Positions 38,966-47,320 of a stretch of DNA of 64,000 bases are shown one piece after another. The DNA comes from Ensifer oleiphilus (GTDB lineage Bacteria > Pseudomonadota > Alphaproteobacteria > Rhizobiales > Rhizobiaceae). Position 1 is the first letter of the stretch. Every line of letters begins with the position of its first letter. A program made the position numbers and the translations under genes. Under the pieces are notes generated by a model. It saw nothing but the letters and a program-made list of their open reading frames with translations. It ran no database searches and was not told where the DNA came from. Location of the stretch: assembly GCF_013371465.1 (NCBI RefSeq), contig NZ_JABWDU010000001.1:735794-799793 (forward strand). The letters run 5' to 3'.

Positions 38966-40063
38966 ATGTTTCTGCCGCGGCGATTTCTCTCCGTTTCCCT
39001 GCTTTCTGTTTTGGTGATGGTCTGCCTTGTCGGCATTGAGCGCAGCCTGTTCGGCGTGCGTTACTTCTCGGAGCGAATGCCGCGGGTCGAGCCCTATAAT
39101 CTATGGCATGCATGGGTCGCGCTCAGCCTTTCGCTTGCGGCCATTCAAGGCTTTACGCGTGATGCCTCCTGGCTGGGCACGCCTATGCTTCGCGTGGCTT
39201 CGCACCGCGAACTGTCGATCTGCATCGCCACGTTGGCCTTTGCGGCCGCCGCCGCCCTGCTTTTCAGCGTCGATGCCGTGACTTTCAGCGCACTTGCCCG
39301 CGAGGACAACATCTTCGAGTGGCTTTCTGCCCTGTTGATCTTCGCCGCGAGTGGCTTCTTCGCGCTGGTGGCGACAGGTCAATTGCGTGAGGCGCGCGGC
39401 GAAGCCGGCCGCAACGCATGGCTTGCAACTGGCGTCGCCGCGTCTTTCAGCCTTGTGCTCTTCGTTGTCGGTATGGAAGAGATATCCTGGATGCAGCGTG
39501 TTTTCAGCCTGTCCACGCCCGACGCATTGCTGGGGCTGAACAAGCAGCAGGAATTGAACCTGCACAACATCTCCACCGGCTTTTCAGAGCTGCTCTACTA
39601 CACCGGCAGCTTCGCGTTGCTGACGCTCGCGCCCTTTATCTGGCTCTATCTTCGCAAGGGCTTTGCGCTCGGGCGGCTGGAAGCTTTCGTGCCCAGCGTG
39701 CTGGTGCTGGCGGCGAGCGCACCGATGGCGGCCTTCAACAGCGACAACTGGAGCATGCTGCCCACGCAGATGATGGTGATGATGACGGTGATCATCCTCC
39801 TGGTGATCGCCGATCTCGCCCTGCGGGGTGGGCTGTGGCGGGAGTTCATCCTGCTGACCGCGACCGCCGCTCTGATCGTCGCGATCCAGGAACTGTTCGT
39901 GCTGCAGGCGCACGACCTCGTGCGCATCTGGGATCCGACCGAATACAAGGAACTCTTCATTGCGGTCGGTCTTGCCATTTATGGCTACGAGACGTGGTCG
40001 CGCCTGCGCTCGTCAGCGCCGGCCGGCGAGGTGCGGATCGGACGACGACCGATGGCGGGATAA
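38966..40063 (+). CDS. Polytopic membrane protein of unknown function
   Basis: A 365-residue protein with about nine to ten hydrophobic segments (for example SVSLLSVLVMVCLVGIE, FSLVLFVVG, MMVMMTVIILLVIADLAL). No transporter or enzyme family was recognised. A distinctive conserved-looking pair is GMEEISWMQRVFS (about residue 170) and LNKQQELNLHN (about 192), where acidic residues sit next to or inside membrane helices; I have seen this pattern in other uncharacterised bacterial membrane proteins but cannot give a function. ATG at 38966, no strong ribosome-binding site. A terminator hairpin follows the stop. Confidence 0.7.
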   Translation: MFLPRRFLSVSLLSVLVMVCLVGIERSLFGVRYFSERMPRVEPYNLWHAWVALSLSLAAIQGFTRDASWLGTPMLRVASHRELSICIATLAFAAAAALLFSVDAVTFSALAREDNIFEWLSALLIFAASGFFALVATGQLREARGEAGRNAWLATGVAASFSLVLFVVGMEEISWMQRVFSLSTPDALLGLNKQQELNLHNISTGFSELLYYTGSFALLTLAPFIWLYLRKGFALGRLEAFVPSVLVLAASAPMAAFNSDNWSMLPTQMMVMMTVIILLVIADLALRGGLWREFILLTATAALIVAIQELFVLQAHDLVRIWDPTEYKELFIAVGLAIYGYETWSRLRSSAPAGEVRIGRRPMAG

Positions 40064-40090
40064 GGAAAACCCCGCCGGCGTGGCGGGGTT
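40064..40090 (-). terminator. Terminator of the sugar-acid operon, possibly bidirectional
   Basis: AACCCCGCC (40068-40076) pairs with GGCGGGGTT (40082-40090) across GGCGT. Read on the minus strand it ends GGCGGGGTTTTCCTT, 34 nt after the dehydratase stop; on the plus strand it directly follows the membrane protein gene. Confidence 0.75.
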
Positions 40091-40123
40091 CCCGTTGCAG
40101 CGTCGCTTGGCGCAACGACAGTC

Positions 40124-41848
40124 TCAGTGGCTTTCGCGCAGAACCTCGCTGCCGCTGCCGCCAACGAGGAAATCGAGGTCCGCGCCCTTGTCCGCCTGCA
40201 GAACCGTGTCCTGGTAGAGCTTGTAGTAACCGCGGGTCCATTTCTGTTCCGGCGGCTGCCATGCGGCCATGCGGGCTGCGAATTCCTCCTCGCTGATCAT
40301 CAGGTTGAGTTCGCCCTTCAGTGCATCGAGGCGGATGCGGTCGCCGGTCTTGACGATCGCCAGCGGCCCGCCAGCATTCGATTCCGGGCTGACATGCAGA
40401 ACGACGGTTCCAAAGGCCGTGCCCGACATGCGGGCGTCCGAAACGCGCACCATGTCGCGCACGCCTTTTTCGACCAGCCGGCGCGGGATCGGCATGTTGC
40501 CGACTTCCGCCATGCCGGGATAGCCCTTGGGGCCGCAACCCTTGAGCACCAGAATGGTATCCTCGGTCACCGGCAGGTCCGGATCGTCGATCTTGGCTTT
40601 CAGGTCTTCGATCGTCTCGAACACGTAGGCAGGACCCTCGTGCGCCAGCAGATGTTCGCTGGCCGCCGACGGCTTGATGACCGCACCATTCGGTGCAAGG
40701 TTGCCCTTGAGCACTCGAATGCCGGCAGCCGCGCGCAACGGGTTGTCGAGCGGACGGATGACGTCGTCGTTGAAGACTTCGGCGTCTTCCCAGTAGCGGC
40801 TGATCGGCATGCCGAAAACCGTGGGCGCATCCGCATGCAGCAGATGCTGGATCCGCTTCATGACGGCAGGCAGGCCGCCGGCATAGGCGAGATCTTCGAT
40901 CAGATATTTGCCTGACGGCATGCAGTTGACGATGCAGGGCACCTGACCGCCGACGCGGTCGAAGTCCTCAAGACAGAGATCGACGCCGGCACGGCCGGCG
41001 ATCGCCAGCATATGCACGACCGCATTGGTCGAGCCGCCGACTGCCGCGTTGGCGATGATGCCGTTCTCGAAATTCTTCTTGGTCAGGATCTTCGAAAGGC
41101 GCAGGTCCTCATGCACCATTTCGACGATGCGCTTGCCGGTCATGTGCGACAGCGCCATGCGGCGGGCGTCGACGGCGGGAAGGGCAGCGTTGGTCGGCAG
41201 CGACAGGCCCATCGCTTCGACGATCGAAGCCATGGTGGTGGCGGTGCCCATGGTCATGCAGACACCGGGCGAACGCGACATGCCGCTCTCGGCCGCCATG
41301 AATTCCTGAACGCTCATCTCGCCGGCGCGCACCGCTTCGGAGAACTTCCAGACATCGGTGCCGGAGCCGATGTCCTTGCCCTTCCATTTGCCGTTCAGCA
41401 TCGGCCCGGAGGAAACGACGATGGTCGGCAGGTCAACGGACGCCGCCCCCATCAACTGGCCGGGGGTCGTCTTGTCGCAGCCGCCGAGCAACACGACGCC
41501 GTCGATGCCGTAGGCGCGGATCGCCTCTTCGACATCCATGGCAAGCAGGTTGCGAAACAGCATTGCCGTCGGCCGCATCTGGGTTTCGCCGAGCGAGGAC
41601 ACCGGAAACTCGACGGGAAAGCCGCCAGCCTCCCAGACGCCGCGCTTCACGCCTTCCGCCAGAATGCGTAGATGGCTGTTGCAGGGTGTCAGTTCCGACC
41701 AGGTGTTGCAGATGCCGATGATCGGACGCCCGTCGAAGACGTGGTCCGGGAAACCCTGGTTCTTCATCCAGGAGCGGTGGATGAAGCCGTCCTTGTGGGT
41801 GCCGCCGTACCAGTGGCGGCTGCGCAGTTCTTTCTTCTTGTCGCTCAT
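40124..41848 (-). CDS. IlvD/Edd-family sugar-acid dehydratase (arabinonate/galactonate type)
   Basis: A 574-residue iron-sulfur dehydratase. Cluster and substrate motifs are CNTWSELTPCN, GGCDKTTPGQLMGAAS and GVCMTMGTATTMAS. Family members include dihydroxyacid dehydratase, phosphogluconate dehydratase and the pentonate/galactonate dehydratases; length and the CNTWSELTPCN form favour the sugar-acid (L-arabinonate-like) branch. In context with a KDPGal aldolase and KDGal kinase it most likely removes water from galactonate to give 2-dehydro-3-deoxygalactonate, replacing a DgoD enolase-type enzyme. Start ATG at 41846-41848 with GAGGAAG upstream. It is separated from the lactonase gene by 180 nt holding a repeat element, so it may have its own promoter. 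Confidence 0.82.
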   Translation of the reverse strand: MSDKKKELRSRHWYGGTHKDGFIHRSWMKNQGFPDHVFDGRPIIGICNTWSELTPCNSHLRILAEGVKRGVWEAGGFPVEFPVSSLGETQMRPTAMLFRNLLAMDVEEAIRAYGIDGVVLLGGCDKTTPGQLMGAASVDLPTIVVSSGPMLNGKWKGKDIGSGTDVWKFSEAVRAGEMSVQEFMAAESGMSRSPGVCMTMGTATTMASIVEAMGLSLPTNAALPAVDARRMALSHMTGKRIVEMVHEDLRLSKILTKKNFENGIIANAAVGGSTNAVVHMLAIAGRAGVDLCLEDFDRVGGQVPCIVNCMPSGKYLIEDLAYAGGLPAVMKRIQHLLHADAPTVFGMPISRYWEDAEVFNDDVIRPLDNPLRAAAGIRVLKGNLAPNGAVIKPSAASEHLLAHEGPAYVFETIEDLKAKIDDPDLPVTEDTILVLKGCGPKGYPGMAEVGNMPIPRRLVEKGVRDMVRVSDARMSGTAFGTVVLHVSPESNAGGPLAIVKTGDRIRLDALKGELNLMISEEEFAARMAAWQPPEQKWTRGYYKLYQDTVLQADKGADLDFLVGGSGSEVLRESH

Positions 41849-41916
41849 GCGAGCTTCCTCCTCACCATGCGATTGATCGCGTGGATGAATTGTATGACTT
41901 TTTCTTGGCGTTTCGC

Positions 41917-42020
41917 TACTGCATGTTTCCTCAAATCCTATCCGATTTAAGGAAAAAACATGCAGCACTTCAAAGTGCTACAGCGACCTTTGCGCGTCTA
42001 ACGAGAAGCGCTGCGCTGTA
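41917..42020 (-). repeat. Rhizobial intergenic mosaic-type palindromic element, copy 2
   Basis: Read on the minus strand it opens TACAGCGC, has GGTCGCTGTAGCACTTTGAAG and then a stem TGCATGTTTTTTCCTT paired with AAGGAAACATGCA. The order and the CACTTTGAA core match copy 1 at 10855-10953. It fills most of the space between the dehydratase and lactonase genes. Confidence 0.65.
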
Positions 42021-42030
42021 GGGATTTCGA

Positions 42031-42915
42031 TCAGAGCCGGAACGACGGCTCGAAGCGGCCCTTGACGCTGACGCCGAGTTCGAAGGTCTTACCGGCATGC
42101 GGATCGGCCGCGCGCGCCGCTTCATCGAGGTCCTGCCAGGCAGACGTCACCAGCATGCGATCGGCCTTCGGTCCAATGAAGGCAGTGCAGCTCGGCTGCG
42201 TCGTCGGCATCGCATAGCGCGCGACCCTTGCGCCGTCGGGGCGGTAGACGTCGACAGTGCCGCTGCCCCAGCGCGCATTCCAGATCAGGCCATCGGCATC
42301 GCAGACCGAGCCGTCGATGCCGCCCTTCTCGCCGCTGCCGTCGACGAGCAGGCTGGGCTCGCCCGTCGGCAGTCCGGTTTCGGCATCGATGTCGACGCGC
42401 ATCAGGTGGTTGATGTCGGTGTCGACGAAATAGGCAACGGTACCATCAGGCGAAAAGCAGATGCTGTTGGGGATGGTGACCCGATCATAGAGCTTGGTCA
42501 CCTTTGCCCCGGCCACATGATAGATCGCGCCCGCTTCCTTTTCGGCGCTGCGGCCCATGGTGCCGATCCACAGCGAACCGGAAGCATGAACGCGGCCGTC
42601 ATTCGAGCGATTGCCGGGCTTGTCTTCCAGCGTCGTCAGCAGGCTGAAGACGCCCGTCTGCGTATCCCTCACGAACAGCCCCTGGTCGGAGGCGATCAGT
42701 TGCCGGGACGGGTCGATGACCGCAAGCACGCTGCCGAGGAACGGCAGGGCATGGACCGTCTTGCGACCGGATTCGAGGTGCAGCTCATGCAGTTCCTGGC
42801 CCTTGATGTTGAACCACCAGGCGGTGCCGCTGCCGGGGTCATAGGTCGGGCCTTCTCCAAGGATCGAGGCCGATTGGCAGAGGATGCTGCCGGAAAAGGG
42901 TAGGGTATCGCTCAT
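42031..42915 (-). CDS. SMP-30/gluconolactonase-family sugar lactonase
   Basis: A 294-residue six-bladed beta-propeller hydrolase. Metal ligands are in LGEGPTYDP (Glu, near residue 19), NSICFSPDG (Asn, about 152) and CDADGLIWNARWG (Asp, about 205). It should hydrolyse a sugar lactone, probably galactonolactone, produced by the dehydrogenase upstream. The start ATG overlaps the dgoA stop as TGATG, so translation is coupled. Confidence 0.9.
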   Translation of the reverse strand: MSDTLPFSGSILCQSASILGEGPTYDPGSGTAWWFNIKGQELHELHLESGRKTVHALPFLGSVLAVIDPSRQLIASDQGLFVRDTQTGVFSLLTTLEDKPGNRSNDGRVHASGSLWIGTMGRSAEKEAGAIYHVAGAKVTKLYDRVTIPNSICFSPDGTVAYFVDTDINHLMRVDIDAETGLPTGEPSLLVDGSGEKGGIDGSVCDADGLIWNARWGSGTVDVYRPDGARVARYAMPTTQPSCTAFIGPKADRMLVTSAWQDLDEAARAADPHAGKTFELGVSVKGRFEPSFRL

Positions 42916-43550
42916 CAGCGTGCTCCATAGACGGCGTCATAGGCCCGGACTGTCGCGATGGCGCGCTTGCCGACGTCGGCAGCGCTCATGCCCGGTTTGT
43001 AGAGGCTCGATCCGAGCCCGAAGCTTCTGATGCCGATCTTGGCGTAGTCGCCGAAATTCTCCTCCGACACGCCGCCGACGGCTGCTACTTCGACATCCGT
43101 CGGGAGAACGGTGCGGATCGCGGCGATGCCGGACGGGCCGAGCACGCTTGCCGGGAAGAACTTCAGGCCGGTGGCGCCCGCCGCGGCCGCGGCAAGGGCT
43201 TCCGTCGGGGTGAAGACGCCGGGCATCGTCACCATGCCCTTTTCCGCCGCCAGCCGGATGACTGCTGGTTCGACATTCGGGCTGACCATCAGCCTTCCGC
43301 CGACATCGGCAAGCTGTTCGACCTGCGCCGTTGTCAGCACCGTGCCGGCACCGATGAGGCATCCTTCCGGCGCCATCTTCACCGCTGTTTCGATCGACCG
43401 GAACGGGTCGGGTGAGTTGAGCGGGATCTCGATCGCGGTAAAGCCCGCCTCGATCAGCGTGCCGACAACGCCTTCGGTTTCCTCTGGCTTGAGGCCGCGC
43501 AGAATGGCGACCAGCGGGTATTTCATCGGTGGAAAGGGGATACGGTTCAT
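42915..43550 (-). CDS. dgoA: 2-dehydro-3-deoxy-6-phosphogalactonate aldolase
   Basis: A 211-residue class I aldolase of the KDPG/KDPGal family, cleaving KDPGal to pyruvate and glyceraldehyde 3-phosphate. It shows YPLVAILRGLKPEE, the catalytic Glu in AIEIPLNSPDP, GAGTVLT and the Schiff-base Lys in TGLKFFPAS. The IPLNSP form and VAAVGGV fit DgoA more than the KDPG aldolase Eda. The ATG is at 43548-43550; the frame reaches 43724 but the conserved part begins here. It is 16 nt after the dgoK stop, and its stop overlaps the lactonase start. Confidence 0.92.
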   Translation of the reverse strand: MNRIPFPPMKYPLVAILRGLKPEETEGVVGTLIEAGFTAIEIPLNSPDPFRSIETAVKMAPEGCLIGAGTVLTTAQVEQLADVGGRLMVSPNVEPAVIRLAAEKGMVTMPGVFTPTEALAAAAAGATGLKFFPASVLGPSGIAAIRTVLPTDVEVAAVGGVSEENFGDYAKIGIRSFGLGSSLYKPGMSAADVGKRAIATVRAYDAVYGAR

Positions 43551-43566
43551 ATCAGCAGTCTTTCGG

Positions 43567-44484
43567 TCAGAGGGGCCAGATTGCCTGAGCGGCAGTCGAA
43601 AGGCCGGCGCGCACGGCCTCGTCGGCATCGACGATCCGCGGGCTAAGGTCGAGGCTTGCAAGTGCGGCGCGGTAGAGCGCGCCGAGAGAGCCGGAGGCAA
43701 CGAGGCAGACGCTGTCGACCGCACCGGCCGCTGCCAGTGCGCCGGCGATCTCGAGGCCGATCAGCGTGCCCGAGAGCGTTGCCTTGGCGTCGGTCGCCGT
43801 TGCGCCGTGAAGCAATTGACCGGCGCGCACGCCGAACATCAGGTTGGTGGCGAGCGCCGGGTTGGCGCAGGCCGCAGCAACGGCTGCGAGGAACGCCGGA
43901 TGCTCGCCGGAAAAGACCTGCGCATCCGCGACAGAGTGACTGAGGATGGAATGCTTGGAGATCACGTCGAACAACTCGCCGGTCATGAAGGTCGAGAAAC
44001 CTGTGACCTTGCCGCCCTCAAGGCGCACCCATTTGCTGTGGGTTCCAGGCATGCAGACGAGATGCCGGCCATCGCCAAGGTTGCCGGCGGCACCGAGCAG
44101 TTGCGTTTCCTCGCCGCGCATCACGTCGGGATGCTGCAGATCGCGCTGGGCGAGACCCGGAAGAATGCGAATGTCGCGGTCGACATCAGGCACCGCGACG
44201 GCACCTGCGGCAATCGTCGAGAGGGCGGCCGGGGTGTCGAGATAGCCTGCCTCCACCCAACCTTGCTTGGCGCCCGCCATACCGCAGATGATCACCGGCA
44301 GGTGCGCAGGCGCCGCCACCGCGGCCAGATGCGCCTCCAGGACGGCCGGGAAGCCGGTCTTGGCAGCCGTGGTCATGCCTTCACCGCTGCGACGTTCGGC
44401 AAGCACCGTGCCGTCCTCGGCAATGATCCAGAGCCGAAAGCTCGTGGTTCCCCAGTCGACTGCGGCATAATAGGCTGCGGTCAT
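43567..44484 (-). CDS. dgoK: 2-dehydro-3-deoxygalactonokinase
   Basis: A 305-residue sugar kinase converting KDGal to KDPGal with ATP. The N-terminal ATPase-fold motif AVDWGTTSFRLWII and the typical GMAGAKQGWVEAGYLD, MPGTHSKWV and FSTFMTGELFDVI segments identify DgoK. ATG 44482-44484 is used because it overlaps the upstream SDR stop as TGATG; a TTG just before it is possible. It belongs to the De Ley-Doudoroff pathway together with dgoA. Confidence 0.93.
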   Translation of the reverse strand: MTAAYYAAVDWGTTSFRLWIIAEDGTVLAERRSGEGMTTAAKTGFPAVLEAHLAAVAAPAHLPVIICGMAGAKQGWVEAGYLDTPAALSTIAAGAVAVPDVDRDIRILPGLAQRDLQHPDVMRGEETQLLGAAGNLGDGRHLVCMPGTHSKWVRLEGGKVTGFSTFMTGELFDVISKHSILSHSVADAQVFSGEHPAFLAAVAAACANPALATNLMFGVRAGQLLHGATATDAKATLSGTLIGLEIAGALAAAGAVDSVCLVASGSLGALYRAALASLDLSPRIVDADEAVRAGLSTAAQAIWPL

Positions 44485-45254
44485 CAAAGTGCGCCTCCAT
44501 CAATGATCATCGTTTGGGCTGTCATGCCCATGGAACAGTTCGAAGCCAGGTAGAGGCATGGGCCCACGAGGTCGTCGGCGGTCAGGCTTCGTTTCAGGCA
44601 TTGTTTATCGAGCATCGCTGCGATTGCCGTTTCGTCGAGCCAGAGCTTCTTCTGGCGCTCGGTGACGATCATGCCGGGGAGGATCGCATTGACGCGGATA
44701 TTGTCGGGGCCGAGTTTGCCGGCGAGCGACTTCGTCAACCCGACGATGCCGGCCTTGGCCGTCGCATAGGCCGGGATCTCCGCCATGTTCAGCAGGAAGG
44801 CGATCGACGAGAAATTGATGATCGATCCGCCTCCGGCCTGCCGCATGTGCGGCGCTACCGCCTGGCTCATGAAGAACAGGTGCCTGAGATTGACCGCCTG
44901 GCTTTCGTCCCAGCTCTCTTCGGTGACATCTTCGAGTTGCTGCCGGTCGTCGCGGGCCGCATTGTTGACGAGCACGTGCAGCGCGCCGAGCGTCGCCGCA
45001 ACCGTTTCGACGGCCCGTCTCACCGCGTCGATATCGCGCAGATCGGCGTGAATGAAGAGCGGTCTGTATCCGGTCTCGACCGAGAGCCTGTCGACAAGCT
45101 CCAGGCTTGTCGCCGCGTCGATGTCGACGAAGGCGACCTGTGCGCCCTGACGAACGAAACCATCCACGAGTGCTGCACCGATGCCGGTGCCACCGCCTGT
45201 GATTAGGACACGGCGATCCCTGAGGTCGTGAAACTGGGCCGCAGGCAACGGCAT
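44484..45254 (-). CDS. Short-chain dehydrogenase, probable galactose dehydrogenase
   Basis: A 256-residue SDR enzyme. The cofactor fold is VLITGGGTGIGAALVDGF, NNAA is the structural motif, and YATAKAG holds the catalytic Tyr and Lys with Ser in NFSSIAF. As first gene of the operon (followed by dgoK, dgoA and a lactonase) it most likely oxidises D-galactose to galactonolactone; other aldoses such as L-arabinose or fucose are possible. ATG 45252-45254 complement. It is divergent from the IclR gene. Confidence 0.85.
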   Translation of the reverse strand: MPLPAAQFHDLRDRRVLITGGGTGIGAALVDGFVRQGAQVAFVDIDAATSLELVDRLSVETGYRPLFIHADLRDIDAVRRAVETVAATLGALHVLVNNAARDDRQQLEDVTEESWDESQAVNLRHLFFMSQAVAPHMRQAGGGSIINFSSIAFLLNMAEIPAYATAKAGIVGLTKSLAGKLGPDNIRVNAILPGMIVTERQKKLWLDETAIAAMLDKQCLKRSLTADDLVGPCLYLASNCSMGMTAQTMIIDGGAL

Positions 45255-45305
45255 CTGATCGACACTCCCCGTTCGCGCCGCACCGGCGCGCTTGTCGACT
45301 TCTTT

Positions 45306-45322
45306 GTTCCGATATTTGGAAC
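45306..45322. promoter_or_regulatory. Candidate IclR operator between the sugar-acid operon and its regulator
   Basis: GTTCC-N7-GGAAC (17 nt) is centred in the divergent intergenic region, and a further half-site ATGGAAT follows at 45335-45341. IclR-family proteins bind short palindromes of this type. The assignment is based on position and symmetry only. Confidence 0.4.
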
Positions 45323-45421
45323 TCGATTTTATTATATGGAATTATCGGGCGAGAACGGTTATTTTGTCAAGATCGGATTGGCGGACCTAGTGCCCGTATG
45401 GGCGGGAATGAAGCGGGCGGC

Positions 45422-46234
45422 ATGAGCGGAGAACTCACAGGGATTGCGGATGGCGAGGCGGCCGGCACCGGTACGCTCGGCAAGGCCATGGCCGTCCTGG
45501 AGGCGGTGGTAATGGCGGACGGGCCGCAGCGGTTCACCGATATTCTGGCGACATCCGGCCAGCCGCGCGGTACCTTGCACCGGTTGCTCAGCCACCTCGT
45601 CGAGGAAGGGCTGCTCGTGCAGCGTCGCGATCTCTCCTACGAGCCCGGCCTTCGCATGTTGACGCTTGCCTCTCGCTCCTGGTCCGGAAACCGTTTTCGC
45701 GATGTTGCCGAACCGCATCTTCGCGGACTGCACGAGCTGACCGGAGAAACCGTGCATCTCGGCATCCTCAGGGAAGCCGAGATCGTTTATGTCGACAAGG
45801 TCGAAAGCCGGCAAACGGTGCGCATGAGTTCGCAGATCGGCAAGGCCTCTCCGGTCTATTGCACGGGGATCGGCAAGGCGGCGCTGTCGCTGTTGCCGCA
45901 ACCGGAACTGGAGCGTCTTGTCGCAGGGATGGCGTTCCATGCGTTCACACCGCATACGCATCGCTCAGCCGAAACGCTGCTGGCGGAGATTGCCGACATC
46001 CGCCGCGACGGACACGCTTTCGATCGGGAAGAACATGAGATAGAGATCCGTTGCGTCGCGGCGCCGATCCGTGTGTCGGGCAGCGATCTGACGGCTGGAA
46101 TCTCGGTTACGGGCCCGGCCTACAGGGTGAGCATGGAGCAGTTGACCGCCTGGTCGGGGGCGGTGCGGGCGGCGGCGGCGGCGATCGGGGAGGAGGCCGC
46201 GATTCGCCTCGGTCCGGGCCGCGGTGGACCTTGA
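45422..46234 (+). CDS. IclR-family transcriptional regulator
   Basis: About 270 residues. The N-terminal winged helix (ALGKAMAVLEAVVM-like start; DILATSGQPRGTLHRLLSHL recognition region) is followed by the IclR effector domain (HLRGLHELTGETVHLGIL, PVYCTGIGKAALSLLP). It is divergent from the sugar-acid operon, so it probably represses it until galactose or an intermediate binds. ATG 45422 (MSGELTGIADGEA) or 45398 are both possible; neither has a strong ribosome-binding site. Confidence 0.85.
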   Translation: MSGELTGIADGEAAGTGTLGKAMAVLEAVVMADGPQRFTDILATSGQPRGTLHRLLSHLVEEGLLVQRRDLSYEPGLRMLTLASRSWSGNRFRDVAEPHLRGLHELTGETVHLGILREAEIVYVDKVESRQTVRMSSQIGKASPVYCTGIGKAALSLLPQPELERLVAGMAFHAFTPHTHRSAETLLAEIADIRRDGHAFDREEHEIEIRCVAAPIRVSGSDLTAGISVTGPAYRVSMEQLTAWSGAVRAAAAAIGEEAAIRLGPGRGGP

Positions 46235-46280
46235 GTTCACTTTACGGTAAATTAGAAACATCGACTGGACGTGGTGTTCC

Positions 46281-46308
46281 AACCTCGATAACGTTAATAT
46301 ATCAGGTT
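46281..46308. promoter_or_regulatory. Imperfect dyad upstream of the first LuxR-type gene
   Basis: AACCT..ATA (46281-46290) mirrors TAT..AGGTT (46298-46308) around ACGTTAA. A second short palindrome, GCGGT-TG-ACCGC, lies at 46315-46326. Both are in the AT-rich 194-nt leader of the LuxR-type gene and could be operator sites, but no known consensus is matched. Confidence 0.3.
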
Positions 46309-46428
46309 AGCTTTGCGGTTGACCGCGACCAGGTTTGATTTTGTCATTAAGAATAATTTTGACGTGATCTTCATGCGGCGTCAGCGGCCGTGCTCCTCCC
46401 CGGAGCCGGATGTGGAGAAGGGCGGAAG

Positions 46429-47169
46429 ATGATCGATTTCAGCGCGAATATGGCGTCGTTGATGCTCCCTGACGGGCGGTCCGTGAGGGGGCCAATCTGT
46501 TGCGAGGACGATATCAGACGGGTGATCGGGCAGGTTGCGGACGCCTACGGCTTCCGTGGGTTCCTTGTGCTCGCCGTTCCGGATACCGGCTGTAACAGCC
46601 TTGAGGCCAACGCGATCATGACGACCTATCCGGTCGAGTTCCTGAAAGGTTACGACAGCGCTGGCCTGATCAATGGCAGCCCTGTGATCCAGCGCCTGCG
46701 CCGCAGCACCATACCCTTCACCTACGACGCCCACCAGCTGGCGCGCCGGCGCGCCGACGGCAAGGGCGACGCGGCGATCTGCGTCTTCGAGCAGGCAGGC
46801 ATGCCGCGCGGGATTTACCTGCCTGTGCATGACGCCGGCGGCCACCGCGCTGCCATTGCCTTTGGCGGCGATCGCCCTGTTGTGTCGAACGATGAAATGC
46901 AGGAACTCAATCTGTGGGCCGGCATCCTTTTCAGCAAGCTCGTCGAGGTGCGCGAGCGCGATCGACGGGGGTCGGGAAGCCTGTCGCGCCGTGAGGTGGA
47001 GTGCCTGCGCTGGGCCGCCGCAGGCAAGACCACGAGCGAGATGGCGCGGATCCTTGCGCTGTCGGAGTACACAGTGAACCACTATCTCAACCGAGCGACG
47101 CGAAAGCTGGATTCGGTCAACCGCGTGCAGACGGTCGCCAAGGCCATGCGCGCCGGTTTGATCAACTGA
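46429..47169 (+). CDS. LuxR-type regulator 1 (LuxR solo)
   Basis: A 246-residue regulator with an N-terminal autoinducer-binding-like domain (about 20-165) and a C-terminal LuxR helix-turn-helix (LSRREVECLRWAAAGKTTSE, followed by VNHYLNRATRKLDSVNRVQ). In the sensor domain the pocket region YPVEFLKGY...NGSPV...PFTYD shows Phe, Ser and Tyr where acyl-homoserine-lactone receptors have Trp57, Asp70 and Trp85; Tyr61 and Pro71 are kept. So the ligand may not be a normal AHL. No luxI homologue is in the window. ATG 46429 follows GGGCGGAAG. Confidence 0.8.
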   Translation: MIDFSANMASLMLPDGRSVRGPICCEDDIRRVIGQVADAYGFRGFLVLAVPDTGCNSLEANAIMTTYPVEFLKGYDSAGLINGSPVIQRLRRSTIPFTYDAHQLARRRADGKGDAAICVFEQAGMPRGIYLPVHDAGGHRAAIAFGGDRPVVSNDEMQELNLWAGILFSKLVEVRERDRRGSGSLSRREVECLRWAAAGKTTSEMARILALSEYTVNHYLNRATRKLDSVNRVQTVAKAMRAGLIN

Positions 47170-47320
47170 GAACTGGCACTTTCTGCACATCAAAGCTGGA
47201 TGCTGCGGCATGGCGCAGTTCGCTCGTCTGGAAATACACAGGCTTTTAGGCGCGTAGGGCAGGGAATCTCGATCATCTGTTGGCATTGGCCTGCAGGTAG
47301 GTCTATTTGATAATTGATGA

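Noticed and set aside
47175..47190. TGGCACTTTCTGCA after the first LuxR gene looked like a second sigma-54 promoter.
   Set aside because: The GG and GC elements are two bases too close for the required -24/-12 spacing.
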